Shown in pieces: positions 1 to 10,040 of a stretch of DNA of 64,000 nt (its first letter is position 1; each line of letters starts with the position of its first letter). The stretch is taken from NCBI GenBank assembly GCA_018402735.1, contig JAGYIF010000001.1, forward strand, positions 124,001 through 188,000. The letters are read 5' to 3'. A program made the translations under genes and the position numbers. A model generated the notes under the pieces. The model was not told where the DNA came from, did not search any database, and saw only the letters and a program-made list of their open reading frames with translations. Source of the stretch: Pelagibacteraceae bacterium. GTDB taxonomy: Bacteria > Pseudomonadota > Alphaproteobacteria > Pelagibacterales > Pelagibacteraceae.

Positions 1-1
1 A

Positions 2-751
2 TCATTAAGTTTTTTAGAATTTAATTATATGATTCTACAAGCATACGATTACCTAGAATTGTTTAAAAAAAATAGATGTTTATTACAAATTGGTGGCTCT
101 GACCAATGGGGAAATATTATAAATGGAGTTGAACTAGTTAAAAAGGAGGCGCAAGAAGAAGTGGTTGGACTAACCACGCCACTGATAACAACGTCTCAAG
201 GCACAAAAATGGGCAAGACAGAAAAAGGTGCAGTTTGGTTAGATGAAGAATTATTAAGCAGTTATGATTATTGGCAATTTTGGAGAAATACTGATGATCG
301 TGATGTAATTAAATATTTATATTTATTTACAGAACTCACTACTGACAACATTAAACAATATGAAAATTATTCAGGCTCAAAATTAAATGAGTTGAAAATA
401 TTACTAGCTAATGAAGCAACAAAATTACTTCATGGTAAGAAGGCAGCAAAAAAAGCAGAACTTACCTCTAAATCTACCTTTGAGTCTCGTTCCACTGGGG
501 ATGAGTTACCAAGTAAAAAAATTAAAAAAAGTGATATTGAAAAAGGAATTTTGTTTAAAAATTTGTTACTGAATATAGAATTTGCATCTTCTGGTGGGGA
601 TTTTAAAAGAAATCTATCTAACAAAGCTTATCGTATTAACAACGTTATAGAAACCAACGATACTAAGCTACTTACATTAACAGACGCCATTGATAAACAA
701 ATCAAAATATCTTTTGGTAAAAAAAAACATTTTGTAATTAAAGTTATTTAG
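2..751 (+). CDS. tyrS: Tyrosyl-tRNA synthetase, C-terminal part (cut by window edge)
   Basis: Class I aminoacyl-tRNA synthetase that charges tRNA-Tyr in the cytoplasm. The frame is open to the window edge, and the residues before the first ATG (SLSFLEFNYM) match the family, so the ATG at 29 is internal and the true start lies outside. Visible are the substrate-pocket motif GGSDQWGNI, the KMSKS-equivalent loop KMGKT and a C-terminal S4-like RNA-binding segment (ASSGGDFKRNL...AYRINN). It converges on the AsmA-like gene with an 8-base overlap of the 3' ends. Identification is firm; only the N-terminal Rossmann part with the HIGH motif is missing. Confidence 0.95.
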   Translation, partial: SLSFLEFNYMILQAYDYLELFKKNRCLLQIGGSDQWGNIINGVELVKKEAQEEVVGLTTPLITTSQGTKMGKTEKGAVWLDEELLSSYDYWQFWRNTDDRDVIKYLYLFTELTTDNIKQYENYSGSKLNELKILLANEATKLLHGKKAAKKAELTSKSTFESRSTGDELPSKKIKKSDIEKGILFKNLLLNIEFASSGGDFKRNLSNKAYRINNVIETNDTKLLTLTDAIDKQIKISFGKKKHFVIKVI

Positions 752-3026
752 AACTACTTCTAAATAAATCAAAAAAGCGCTGAATGAATCTTGGTGTTAG
801 GGTTCGAATGGGGTTAACTGTTGTTTCCAAAGAATTTGGTTGTCCTTTAATTTTAAAACTGGCTCCAAATATTCCATCTCCTTGTTTACCAGTAAATATC
901 TTACCAACAACTGGAACCTGTCTAATAATGTCATTAACTAAGTAAGCTGGAACTAAATTTCCATCTAAACTTACAAAGCCATCAGGATTTATTTTTCCTT
1001 CCAAAGTATAGCCAAGAGAATCTCCGGTACCGTAAGCATCTATAATTGTAAGAGTTTTATTTTTAATTTCGTATTCCAGGTACGACTTGTCAAAAAAAAC
1101 TCCTTTACCCGTAAGTGTATCAATTATTCCTGTAAAAGAGGTTAGTGAAAGTAAATTTGCAAGAATAGGCATTTCTTTCACATAATAATTGCTTAATGTA
1201 ATTTTAGTGTTTGTTTTATCAACTGCCAGATCCTCCTCAGATATATAATTTAATTTACCGTTACCAAATCCTTTTGCAAAATTAAGTCCAGATAAAAAAG
1301 GGACTGATCTATCGGATACAAAAGTAGTTACAATATTATTTTTTTTATTTTTATTTATCGTTATAGAAGCTGTTTCTGTATTTGAAAATGAGCCAAATCC
1401 ATTTAAACTTTCATATTCACCATTTTTTAAATTTGCAGAAAGAACCAGTTCATTAATTACATCTTTACCAATATAAACTTTTTTAATTTTAGCAGTTAGT
1501 TTAGAGTTAAAATTTGAAGAAACTGTATTAGAGTCATCACTAAAATCTGTTAAGGATTGAATAAACTTAGTTAAATCTAAAGAATCTCCAACTATAGAAA
1601 CATTATCCTTATTTTTGTTAATAGAGACTGAGTTTTTTGGTGTTTCTATATTTATTGATTTAAAATTTTCAATTTCATTATTTTTATTTAAAATTAAATT
1701 AACTAAATTTATCTTTGAGTCTTTTGCCACATAAGACAGCTGACTAAAGATATTTATATTTTCAGATTTTTTATCTAGTGTAAAATCTAAACTTGCTTTT
1801 GATTTGGGCTCTTTTTTATAATTAATGTCATCGAATTTAACTAGGGCATTATCTAAATTCAACTTAGCATTAATAATATTTCGACCTTGTTTGTTGTTTG
1901 AGCTAATATTGAAATCAATCTGTCCATTAATTACTTCATTTTTTAAAAAAGTATTAAAATCTACAGTGTCAATTGAGCCTGAAAAGTTACTTTGGTAAAG
2001 TTTTGAATCTATTTTTTTATTAAAAGAAAATTTAACCAATTTCCCATTTAATAAAAAATCACCAATGGTGCTGAAGTCCTTGTCTATAAGATTTGAATTA
2101 GTATTAACATTTGAAATTATAATTTTATTTTTATCTTCATTAGGTGCAAACGAATAATCAAAACTACCGTTACTAGTATTAATCTTACTGTCACTTTTTA
2201 TTTTTTTTACATTTAATTCTTTATCAATAAGTATGTCTAAAAAAATATTGATGTCTAAATCGCCTTTTAGATTGTTAATGCCGGATGGTATCAGGTTGCC
2301 AGAAATATTTTTAAATTCTTTGAGTTTGGTTAAATAATCAATTTTTCCATTAATTAAAATTCTTGTATTGATGGACAGCTCATCTAATAAGTTATTACTT
2401 GCAACAGTTATTTTGGATTGCTTTATGTCCAGATCAGCTAACTTTCCTGTATTAAGCTGTATTTCTAAAATATTATTTTTATATTTTAACTCTGCATTAT
2501 TAATTGTTGCGTAAGGAAAATTTTCGTATAGTTGAACAGTAGAATTTTTTACAACTCCCTCAAATCTACTATTTTCAATATTTTTAAAATCTATATTAAC
2601 AAAACCTTCCAGAGTTCCGTCTAAAAATTTATTTAAAATAACTGCATAAGATTTTGTATCAAAATCCTTTACCAAAAGATTAATTGTAGAGATTTTTGTT
2701 TTATCTAATTCTAAATAAACATTATTTATTTTATTTTCCCTCTTCAAAGCCGACCACAAATCAATATTAGCTTTAATACTTTTGATATCAATTTTATTTT
2801 TTTTATACAAAAATTCTGGACTATTTAATTTTACCGTAACTCCAAAAGTTTCTACTCCTAGAGAAATTGTTGTATTTTTAAAATTTATTTGGCTATTTGA
2901 AATCTTATTCTCGACTTGTTCTTTAATAATTTTATTTAATGATGTGGTTTCAAATCCATTAATTAAAAATAAAAAAATAACGAATAATAAAACAACAATA
3001 AATGAAAAAAATTTTACTAATTTCAT
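744..3026 (-). CDS. AsmA-like / YhdP-type envelope protein
   Basis: Large 760-residue protein with one N-terminal membrane anchor (about residues 5-25) and a long, mostly beta-rich periplasmic region. The C-terminal 150 residues (TGIIDTLTGKGVFFDK, then GDSLGYTLEGKINPDG and VPVVGKIFTGKQGDG) resemble the AsmA-like C-terminal domain. AsmA-family proteins are thought to be bridge-like lipid carriers between inner and outer membranes; that role is inferred here from family resemblance only. The start ATG overlaps the prfB stop (ATGA), so the two genes are translationally coupled. There are no catalytic motifs. Confidence 0.75.
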   Translation of the reverse strand: MKLVKFFSFIVVLLFVIFLFLINGFETTSLNKIIKEQVENKISNSQINFKNTTISLGVETFGVTVKLNSPEFLYKKNKIDIKSIKANIDLWSALKRENKINNVYLELDKTKISTINLLVKDFDTKSYAVILNKFLDGTLEGFVNIDFKNIENSRFEGVVKNSTVQLYENFPYATINNAELKYKNNILEIQLNTGKLADLDIKQSKITVASNNLLDELSINTRILINGKIDYLTKLKEFKNISGNLIPSGINNLKGDLDINIFLDILIDKELNVKKIKSDSKINTSNGSFDYSFAPNEDKNKIIISNVNTNSNLIDKDFSTIGDFLLNGKLVKFSFNKKIDSKLYQSNFSGSIDTVDFNTFLKNEVINGQIDFNISSNNKQGRNIINAKLNLDNALVKFDDINYKKEPKSKASLDFTLDKKSENINIFSQLSYVAKDSKINLVNLILNKNNEIENFKSINIETPKNSVSINKNKDNVSIVGDSLDLTKFIQSLTDFSDDSNTVSSNFNSKLTAKIKKVYIGKDVINELVLSANLKNGEYESLNGFGSFSNTETASITINKNKKNNIVTTFVSDRSVPFLSGLNFAKGFGNGKLNYISEEDLAVDKTNTKITLSNYYVKEMPILANLLSLTSFTGIIDTLTGKGVFFDKSYLEYEIKNKTLTIIDAYGTGDSLGYTLEGKINPDGFVSLDGNLVPAYLVNDIIRQVPVVGKIFTGKQGDGIFGASFKIKGQPNSLETTVNPIRTLTPRFIQRFFDLFRSSSK

Positions 3027-4112
3027 AATTTATGTAGAGCTTCTTCTAAAAATGGTTCAAGTTCTCCATTCAGTACTTTTTCTGGATCACTTCTTTCCAG
3101 TCCTGTTCTGTTGTCTTTTACCATTTGATAAGGTTGTAAAACATACGATCTTATTTGGTGCCCCCAGCCTATTTCACTTTTGCCAGATTCTAAAGATTTG
3201 TTTTCATCTTCTTTTTTTTGCATTTCAAGCTCATACAATCTTGCTTTTAGCATATTCATTGCTGTTTCTTTATTTTTGTGTTGCGATCTCTCATTTTGGC
3301 ACTGTACAACTATATTAGTTGGTTGGTGCGTAATTCTTACAGCACTATCTGTTGTGTTGACATGCTGGCCTCCAGCTCCACTTGATCTATAAGTGTCTAT
3401 TCTTAAATCTTTTTCATTAATAACAATATCAATATTTTCATTAATAACAGGATATACCCAAACACTAGAAAAACTTGTGTGACGTCTTTTATTCGAATCG
3501 AATGGAGATATTCTAACTAAACGATGCACTCCAGATTCGTGTCGTAAGAAGCCATAGGCATATTTGCCTTCAATTTTAATAGTTGATGATTTGAATCCGG
3601 CCTCCTCTCCTTTTGTCTCACTAATCAACTGGCACTGAAAAGATTTTTTTTCAGCCCACTTTATATACATGTTTCTTAACATCTCGGCCCAATCTTGACT
3701 TTCTGTTCCTCCGGCACCGGCATGAAATTCAATGTACACATCTAACTCATCATTTTTTTTGGACAAAAAACAAAATAACTCAATTTTTTTTATATTAGAC
3801 TCAAGTATTGAAAGGCTTGATTGAATATCAGAGTTTAAACTTTCGTCATTCTCTTTTGAATTAAAATCAAGCAATTCTTTTATGTTATTTAATTCGTCTT
3901 TATAAGACTTGTAATCATTTAAAATTTTTTCTAAATGTTTTTTTTCTTTTATAACTAGCTGGGCTTTGTTGTTATCATTCCAAAAATTAGGAAGATTTAT
4001 TTGTTTTTCAATATCTTCTAGTTTTTTTAAACACTGAATTTTGTCAAAGATAACTCCATATCTTTGATATTATTTTTTCTAAGTTGATAATTATTTTTTT
4101 TTGCTCAAACAT
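3023..4112 (-). CDS. prfB: Peptide chain release factor 2, with programmed +1 frameshift
   Basis: Releases finished peptides at UGA and UAA stops. The ORF track lists only 3023-3874, but the gene starts at the ATG at 4112-4110. Twenty-two codons (MFEQKKIIIN...SYL) lead to an in-frame TGA. Skipping one T at 4046 gives DKIQCLKKLEDIEKQINLPNFW and continues unbroken into the listed ORF, for a total of about 362 residues, the usual RF2 length. Visible are the SPF stop-codon recognition tripeptide (RISPFDSNK) and the GGQ peptidyl-hydrolysis motif (GAGGQHVN). It lies 3 bases downstream of the PBP1A stop and overlaps the AsmA-like gene by 4 bases, suggesting one operon. Confidence 0.95.
4043..4056 (-). 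promoter_or_regulatory. prfB: prfB programmed +1 frameshift site
   Basis: On the minus strand the sequence reads GGAGTTATCTTTGAC. The slippery CTT codon (4049-4047) is followed by the in-frame UGA (4046-4044), and a Shine-Dalgarno-like GGAG lies just upstream. This matches the well-known RF2 autoregulatory site, where low RF2 lets the ribosome pause at UGA and slip +1. Slippage restores the frame of the conserved protein. Confidence 0.92.
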
Positions 4113-4114
4113 TG

Positions 4115-6475
4115 CTAATAAACTGTACTTAATTTTTTCTCTAAATCTATATATTTATCTTGAGGAAACTCATCTATCTTAAAACTTTCTAAAATTACAT
4201 TTGTATTTGAGGTTTTTGAAGATAAGCCATCCGCTATATTAACATTAACAAGGTTAACGCTTGGGGGTATTTTAAAAAAAGAAGACATTCCTTTTTTTGG
4301 TAAATTTTGAACAATATCTTGAAAAACTGGCAAGGCTGCTTTTGCTCCGGTTTCAGATTTACCTAAAGTTTTAGGCTCATCAAATCCAACATATACACCA
4401 ATGATTAAGTCAGGCGTGAATCCAATAAACCATGCATCCAAATTATTATTTGTTGTTCCAGTTTTTCCTGCTAATGGAATTTTTATATTATTCATTTGCT
4501 TACCTGTTCCTCTGTCAATAACTCCTTCAAGAATTGAAACCATTTGATACGCAGTTGCTTCTGTCAAAACTGCATTTTCGTTACTTGTAATTTTTGGATA
4601 ATTTTCAAGTTCTTGTGAAATTTCGTTACAACCTTCACACTGATAATTCTTTTTTTGATAAATAATTTTTCCATTTTGGTCTTGGATTAAATCAACCAAA
4701 GAAGTTTCGATAGTTTTACCACCATTAGTAAATACGCTGTAAGCGCTAGATAAGTTAAGTAATGTTGTTTCTCCGGCCCCTAAAGCGAATGAAAGGAGGT
4801 TTTGAGGGTTTTGGTAAATTTTTGTTTTTTTGGCAAGATCTAAAATTTTTTCATTTCCAACTGCTTCTGCAAGTCTAACAGTCATTAAATTTCGTGACTG
4901 CTCAACTCCTGAACGTAATGTATTTTTACCATAAAATTTATTACCATAATTGTCTGGTTTCCATTTTCCTAAATCTTTTGGCTGTTCACTTACATAAGGA
5001 GCATCTAATAAAATTGTGTTTGGTTGATAACCATTGTCTAGAGCTGAAGCGTACACAAAGGGCTTTAATGCTGAGCCTGGTTGTCTCATAGCTTGGCTAG
5101 ATCTATTGAACTGACTCAAATCAAAACTATACCCTCCTACCATAGAATAAATTCTTCCATTCCATGGATTAAGAATTACTACAGCTCCATTAACTTCTGG
5201 CATTTGTCTTAGATACCATTTTTTATTATCCTCACTCTGTTCAACCCATATTAAGTCATTAATTTGCAAAACTTGATTTACATCGCTGATCGCAGGTCCA
5301 AGGCTGTCAGAATTTATAAATTTTCTAGCCCATTTTAAATCTTCCAACTGAAGTTGGACAGTTTTATTGCTTTCTGAAGTTTCTATTTCAGCATAATTAG
5401 AATTAACATTTTTAACTAATGCTAATTTCCAGTTATTAATCTCATCAAATTTAATAGCGTTTAGATTTAATTTCCATTCATTTGTGTTTTTAATATTTTT
5501 TACAGGTCCCCTCCATCCGTGCCTTCTATCATACAGTTCTAAATTTTTTCTAAGAGCATTAGTTGCAATTCTTTGAAGCTCATTATCTAAAGAAGTTTTT
5601 ACATACAAACCACCCTTGTAAAGAATATCTTCACCATATTTGTCAAAAAGAAATCTTCTAACTTCTTCCGTAAAAAAAAGAGATTCTTTGTAAAAATCTA
5701 ATATTCTTTTTTTCAAAACAATCTCTTCTTTTATTGCAAGTGCATACTCATTTTTACTTAAAAAATTATTTTCAAACATTCGTTCCAAGACCCAGTCTTT
5801 TCTTTTAATAGCTGCGCTTAAACTTCTATATGGGTTATATGAACTTGGCGCTTTGGGCATAGTTGCTAATAACGCAGCTTCAGAAATACTCAATTCTTTT
5901 AATGACTTATCAAAATATGTCATACTAGCAGAAGCGATTCCATATGATCGCTCCCCTAAAAAAATTTCATTTAAATAAAGCTCTAAAATTCTATTTTTGC
6001 TTAAATACTTTTCAATTCTAAAAGCCAAAATTGCCTCTTTAATTTTACGAGATAAAGAAACCTCAGATGTCAGTAAAAAATTTTTAGCTACTTGCTGCGT
6101 GATAGTAGATGCACCCTCTAATCTTTGTCCGGTCGCAACATTTTTAATATTTTTAAATACAGCTCTAATAATTCCTCGAGCATCAATTCCAGGGTGTTCA
6201 AAAAAATTTTTATCTTCTGCGGACAAAAAAGCATTTATGACAAAAGGAGGTATTGTATTGATACTAATAAAAGTTCTTTTTTGAATTGCAAAATCAGCTG
6301 AAATTTCCCCATTATTATTATAAACTTTGGTAGATACTGGTGGTTTATAATTTTCTAAAAAACGATAATTTGGAAGATCGCTTGAAAAATACCAAAGGGC
6401 TAAAAAAATCACTAAAAAAGCGGTAAAAGAAAAAAATAGAACCACAAGACCTATTGATTTTAGTAAATTTCCCAT
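4115..6475 (-). CDS. mrcA: Class A penicillin-binding protein 1A
   Basis: Bifunctional peptidoglycan synthase (glycosyltransferase plus transpeptidase) anchored in the inner membrane. There is one membrane helix at residues 7-29. The GT51 domain follows, with the catalytic glutamate in EDKNFFEHPG (E87) and GASTITQQ (about 121-128). The transpeptidase domain has the SxxK motif in RQPGSALKPF (S468, K471) and the KTGT motif (GKTGTTNNNLDAW). At 786 residues it is slightly shorter than E. coli PBP1A. It is the first gene of a minus-strand run with prfB and the AsmA-like gene, and is divergent from the RNase E gene across a 160-base gap that must hold both promoters. Confidence 0.93.
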   Translation of the reverse strand: MGNLLKSIGLVVLFFSFTAFLVIFLALWYFSSDLPNYRFLENYKPPVSTKVYNNNGEISADFAIQKRTFISINTIPPFVINAFLSAEDKNFFEHPGIDARGIIRAVFKNIKNVATGQRLEGASTITQQVAKNFLLTSEVSLSRKIKEAILAFRIEKYLSKNRILELYLNEIFLGERSYGIASASMTYFDKSLKELSISEAALLATMPKAPSSYNPYRSLSAAIKRKDWVLERMFENNFLSKNEYALAIKEEIVLKKRILDFYKESLFFTEEVRRFLFDKYGEDILYKGGLYVKTSLDNELQRIATNALRKNLELYDRRHGWRGPVKNIKNTNEWKLNLNAIKFDEINNWKLALVKNVNSNYAEIETSESNKTVQLQLEDLKWARKFINSDSLGPAISDVNQVLQINDLIWVEQSEDNKKWYLRQMPEVNGAVVILNPWNGRIYSMVGGYSFDLSQFNRSSQAMRQPGSALKPFVYASALDNGYQPNTILLDAPYVSEQPKDLGKWKPDNYGNKFYGKNTLRSGVEQSRNLMTVRLAEAVGNEKILDLAKKTKIYQNPQNLLSFALGAGETTLLNLSSAYSVFTNGGKTIETSLVDLIQDQNGKIIYQKKNYQCEGCNEISQELENYPKITSNENAVLTEATAYQMVSILEGVIDRGTGKQMNNIKIPLAGKTGTTNNNLDAWFIGFTPDLIIGVYVGFDEPKTLGKSETGAKAALPVFQDIVQNLPKKGMSSFFKIPPSVNLVNVNIADGLSSKTSNTNVILESFKIDEFPQDKYIDLEKKLSTVY

Positions 6476-6635
6476 ATTGCTTTAAATCATTAAAAATTGT
6501 CTTTTTTTTGATATATTTACACTACCAGATCTTATTTCTTTCAAAAACACATCTAATACAATATTATAATAACATTGAAGCTTTAAAAGTTTTTATGAAT
6601 ATTAATTTAAATAACACAAACTGGAAATTACAAAT

Positions 6636-8585
6636 ATGGAAAAAGAGATTCTTATCGATGCTTCTCAACAGAAGCAAACACGAGTTGCTATCAAATCCAT
6701 TCATGGAGTTGAAGAGTATGAATACGAAAATGAGGAAAAAAAACAACTTAAAGGCAATATATATTTAGGAAGAGTAAGCAGAATAGAACCCTCTTTACAA
6801 GCCGCGTTTGTAGATTTTGGAAATAATCGTCATGGTTTTCTAGCCTTTAACGATATTCAAACTCAGTATTACCAAATCCCCATCTCTGATAAAGAAGCTA
6901 TTTTAAAAGAAGAGAAAGAGGTCAGAAAACAATTGATAGAAGAAACTAAAGACCTTGCCCCGCCTGAAAATCCAGAAGAGTATGACGCAGATGAAAACGG
7001 AGAGCAGGTAATAAAAATAAACGATATTGATAATGAAATAAATGAAGGTGAAAATCAAGATAATTTTTCCAACGAAGATTCTGTAATTAATGAACAGCAA
7101 AATGATTCAATAGTTGCCGATGAATTTTTAAATTCTGAATCAGAATACGAAAAGAAAATAAACGATATTAGATCCAGACGAAAATTTAAGCGCTATAGAA
7201 TTCAAGAAGTAATTAAACCAGGTCAGGTTATACTTATTCAAATCGTAAAAGAAGAAAGAGGAAAAAAAGGAGCTGCATTAACTACATTCTTATCATTAGC
7301 TGGTAAATATATAGTCTTAATGCCCAATACTGCCAAAGGTGGTGGAATTTCTAAAAAAATATTTAACTCACAGGACAGAAAAAATATTAGAGAAATTATT
7401 AATGAGTTAGAAATACCTGAAACTATGGGCTTGATTGTCAGAACGGCAGGTGCAAAAAAAACGCAGAATGAAATCAAAAATGATTTAGATATATTGATTC
7501 AAATATGGGAAGAGATAAAACAAAAAACAATAAGTTCGAATGCTCCAGCTCTAATACACGAAGAGGGAGATGTAATATACAGGACTATAAGAGATTTTTT
7601 TAGCAGTGAAATCATTGAAGTTATTGTAGATGGAGATAGTGGGTATGATAAGGCAAAAAAATATGCAGAAATTATTGCAAAGGAACAAGTAAAAAAAATA
7701 AAAAAACATAAAGGAAAAGTTCCATTATTTCACTCTAAGGGAATAGAAAAATATTTGAATGAAATATTTGAACCAAGAATTACTTTAAAATCAGGAGGCT
7801 ATCTAATCATTCATCCTACAGAAGCCTTAGTTGCTATCGATATAAATTCAGGAAAATCTACAAAAGAAAGAAATATTGAAAAAACTGCTTTAACAACAAA
7901 TGTTGAAGCGGCAATAGAAATTGCGAGACAAGCTAAGCTAAGAGACCTTGCGGGTCTTATTGTTATTGATTTTATTGATATGGAAAATTATTCCAATCGT
8001 AGATTAATAGAGAAAAAATTAAAAGAGGCTTTGCGTAGCGATAAAGCTAGAGTTCAAGTTGGTAAAATAAGTAATTTTGGCCTTTTAGAAATGACAAGAC
8101 AAAGGTTAAGAGAGAGCTCTATTCAATGGAAAACTATATTAAGTGTAGAATCTTTTTCACAAAAAATATTAAAATTAATTGAGGAAAAAGTATTTTCTCT
8201 ACCTAAGGTTAAAACTGTTAACGCAGAACTACCTAAGAAAATTATAGATTACATAAAGTCTAACATGCAAGATGAAGTAAGCTTTTTTGAAAAGAAATTT
8301 AAATTTCAAATTAAATTTCAAATTAATCCTGATTTTCTATCTGAGGATTATCTAATTGTTTTCAAAAACCAAAAAAAAGAGGAAATTGAAAAAATACTAA
8401 ATGAACAGGAAACCATCCTAGAAGACAATAATAGATACTCAAAAACAATCGATAAAAACGAAGAATCTATAGAAGTTGAAACTGAAAAAAAAATATTACA
8501 TAAAAAAAAGTTTTTTCACAAAAAGAGAAAATTTTTCAAAAAAAAATTTAAAAAAGAGGATGACGGAAGTAAAGAAGTTGCTTAA
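6636..8585 (+). CDS. rne: Ribonuclease E/G
   Basis: Endoribonuclease for mRNA decay and rRNA processing. The N-terminal S1 domain ([23 protein letters not shown]) is split by an acidic insertion of about 100 residues (roughly 85-185), as in other Alphaproteobacteria. The DNase I-like catalytic region carries VAIDINSGK and LIVIDFIDM, with the two Mg-binding aspartates. The protein has no cysteine, and the zinc-link CPxCxG expected after the [12 protein letters not shown] segment is missing; the sequence runs straight to [15 protein letters not shown]. The long degradosome scaffold is also absent. A short tail of mostly Lys and Phe ([17 protein letters not shown]) ends the protein, presumably an RNA-binding patch. 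Confidence 0.92.
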   Translation: MEKEILIDASQQKQTRVAIKSIHGVEEYEYENEEKKQLKGNIYLGRVSRIEPSLQAAFVDFGNNRHGFLAFNDIQTQYYQIPISDKEAILKEEKEVRKQLIEETKDLAPPENPEEYDADENGEQVIKINDIDNEINEGENQDNFSNEDSVINEQQNDSIVADEFLNSESEYEKKINDIRSRRKFKRYRIQEVIKPGQVILIQIVKEERGKKGAALTTFLSLAGKYIVLMPNTAKGGGISKKIFNSQDRKNIREIINELEIPETMGLIVRTAGAKKTQNEIKNDLDILIQIWEEIKQKTISSNAPALIHEEGDVIYRTIRDFFSSEIIEVIVDGDSGYDKAKKYAEIIAKEQVKKIKKHKGKVPLFHSKGIEKYLNEIFEPRITLKSGGYLIIHPTEALVAIDINSGKSTKERNIEKTALTTNVEAAIEIARQAKLRDLAGLIVIDFIDMENYSNRRLIEKKLKEALRSDKARVQVGKISNFGLLEMTRQRLRESSIQWKTILSVESFSQKILKLIEEKVFSLPKVKTVNAELPKKIIDYIKSNMQDEVSFFEKKFKFQIKFQINPDFLSEDYLIVFKNQKKEEIEKILNEQETILEDNNRYSKTIDKNEESIEVETEKKILHKKKFFHKKRKFFKKKFKKEDDGSKEVA

Positions 8586-9355
8586 TTATTTATTTTGCCA
8601 TTAATTGGTGATGATGCTGAGGCAATATTTGTTTTATCCATTCGACCAGATAGATAGGATTGCCTACCTGCAATAACTGCATTTTTCATAGACTCTGCCA
8701 TCATTATCGGTTTTTTGGCTTTTGCAATTGCTGAATTAACAAGCACTGCATCACAACCTAATTCCATGGCAATAACCGCATCTGATGCGGTTCCAATTCC
8801 AGCATCTACAATAACAGGAATATTGGATTGTTTTTTTATAATTTCTATATTTAACTTATTGGGTATGCCCTGCCCCGATCCAATTAAAGAACCGAGTGGC
8901 ATTACAGCAACCACTCCTATCTTCTCTAAAATTTTACAAGCTATGGGATCATCTGAACAATACACCATAACCTCGAAACCCTCATCTACTAAAATTTTTG
9001 CTGCTTTTATTGTTTCTTGCATATTTGGATATAAAGTTTTTTCGTCTCCCAAAACCTCTAACTTTACTAAATTCCAGCCTCCACTCTCCTTTGCTAATCG
9101 CAAAGTTCTCAATGCATCTTCGGAAGTAAAACATCCAGCTGTATTTGGTAGGTAAGTAATTTTTGTTGGATCAATAAAATCCATTAATAATGGTTCTTTA
9201 GTATCAATGATATTTACTCTTCTAACTGCAACAGTAACCAAGTTTGCTCCGGAAGCTTTTACAGCGTCAGCAGTTTCTTGAAGATTCTTATACTTTCCAG
9301 TTCCAACTATTAATCTAGATTTAAAAATTCTATTTCCAATTTTAAAAACATCCAT
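8582..9355 (-). CDS. thiG: Thiazole synthase ThiG
   Basis: Builds the thiazole phosphate half of thiamine from deoxyxylulose phosphate, dehydroglycine and ThiS thiocarboxylate. It has the expected TIM-barrel sequence: [17 protein letters not shown] at the N-terminus, the Schiff-base lysine in VKLEVLGD, and the phosphate-binding [14 protein letters not shown] near the C-terminus. At 257 residues it is normal length. It sits 3 bases after thiS in a two-gene unit and overlaps the convergent rne end by 4 bases. No other thiamine genes are in the window. Confidence 0.95.
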   Translation of the reverse strand: MDVFKIGNRIFKSRLIVGTGKYKNLQETADAVKASGANLVTVAVRRVNIIDTKEPLLMDFIDPTKITYLPNTAGCFTSEDALRTLRLAKESGGWNLVKLEVLGDEKTLYPNMQETIKAAKILVDEGFEVMVYCSDDPIACKILEKIGVVAVMPLGSLIGSGQGIPNKLNIEIIKKQSNIPVIVDAGIGTASDAVIAMELGCDAVLVNSAIAKAKKPIMMAESMKNAVIAGRQSYLSGRMDKTNIASASSPINGKINN

Positions 9356-9358
9356 GAA

Positions 9359-9562
9359 TTAACCACCTCCAATAAAAGTTACAATTTCAACCACATCCTC
9401 ATTTGTAATTTTGATACTAGAATATTTTTGTTTTGGAACAACGCTTTTATTTAATTCCACAGCAACTTTTTTTTTATCGATTAAAAGCTTGTTTAATAAT
9501 TGCTCAATGCTCAAGCTTGTTTCCAATTTGTGGATTTGACCATTTAATTGTATTTCTATCAT
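9359..9562 (-). CDS. thiS: Sulfur carrier protein ThiS
   Basis: A 67-residue ubiquitin-fold protein ending in FIGGG. The terminal Gly-Gly is the site that is adenylated and converted to the thiocarboxylate used by ThiG. It is directly upstream of thiG and divergent from aroQ, with only 28 bases between start codons. That gap is far too short for a TPP riboswitch, so thiamine control at this site is unlikely unless it acts from inside neighbouring coding sequence. Confidence 0.9.
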   Translation of the reverse strand: MIEIQLNGQIHKLETSLSIEQLLNKLLIDKKKVAVELNKSVVPKQKYSSIKITNEDVVEIVTFIGGG

Positions 9563-9590
9563 TTTTGCTATAATTACTCTCAGAAGTTAT

Positions 9591-10040
9591 ATGGCCTTAA
9601 AAATACAAATTATCAATGGTCCAAATTTAAATCTATTAGGCAAAAGAGAGCCTGACATATACGGACATATTACTCTTGAACAGATTCAAAAAGAGGTTGA
9701 AAAACACTCTCAAAAAAAAAATATTTCTGTTGATTTTTGTCAATCAAATATCGAAGGAGAAATAGTTAATAAAATTCAAGAAATAGAAGATAATGCTCAG
9801 GGTCTTATTATAAACGCTGCAGCATTTACACATACATCCGTAGCGATACTTGATGCTCTAAATACCCTAAATATTCCAAAAATTGAAATTCATATTTCAA
9901 ATATTTTTGCCAGAGAAGAATTTCGTCATAAATCAATGATTAGCAAATCTGTACATGGAATTATTTGCGGGTTTGGATTAAATAGTTATATTTTAGCAGT
10001 TGATGCAATAGAAAATATTATTAAAAATGAAAATAGATAA
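9591..10040 (+). CDS. aroQ: 3-dehydroquinate dehydratase, type II
   Basis: Third step of the shikimate pathway. The N-terminal signature IINGPNLNLLGKREPDIYG includes the catalytic loop arginine and tyrosine; QSNIEGEIVNKIQE and the histidine-containing AAAFTHTSVA and EIHISNIFAREEFRHKS segments follow the type II fold. At 149 residues it has the standard length. Its 3' end overlaps accB by 14 bases, giving the order aroQ-accB-accC that is common in proteobacteria. Confidence 0.95.
   Translation: MALKIQIINGPNLNLLGKREPDIYGHITLEQIQKEVEKHSQKKNISVDFCQSNIEGEIVNKIQEIEDNAQGLIINAAAFTHTSVAILDALNTLNIPKIEIHISNIFAREEFRHKSMISKSVHGIICGFGLNSYILAVDAIENIIKNENR

Noticed and set aside
2782-3318. 178-residue plus-strand ORF across the prfB/AsmA boundary
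   Set aside because: Lies antisense to two well-supported overlapping genes and its Phe/Leu-rich composition is typical of a shadow frame.
4044-4046. In-frame TGA near the start of prfB suggesting a pseudogene
   Set aside because: The surrounding CTT-TGA-C with GGAG is the known RF2 programmed frameshift site, and the shifted frame gives a full-length conserved protein.
6454-6768. 104-residue plus-strand ORF at the rne start
   Set aside because: It runs out of frame into rne and has no recognisable domain; the rne frame is clearly coding.
8485-8575. Lys/Phe-rich RNase E tail as a frameshift artefact
   Set aside because: The frame stays open to a stop that meets thiG with the usual 4-base overlap, and basic tails are normal in RNA-binding proteins of AT-rich genomes.
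8715-9155. 146-residue plus-strand ORF opposite thiG
   Set aside because: Shadow of a strongly conserved gene; no family features, low-complexity Ser/Ile composition.
9563-9590. TPP riboswitch before thiS
   Set aside because: Only 28 bases separate thiS and aroQ starts; a TPP aptamer needs around 100.
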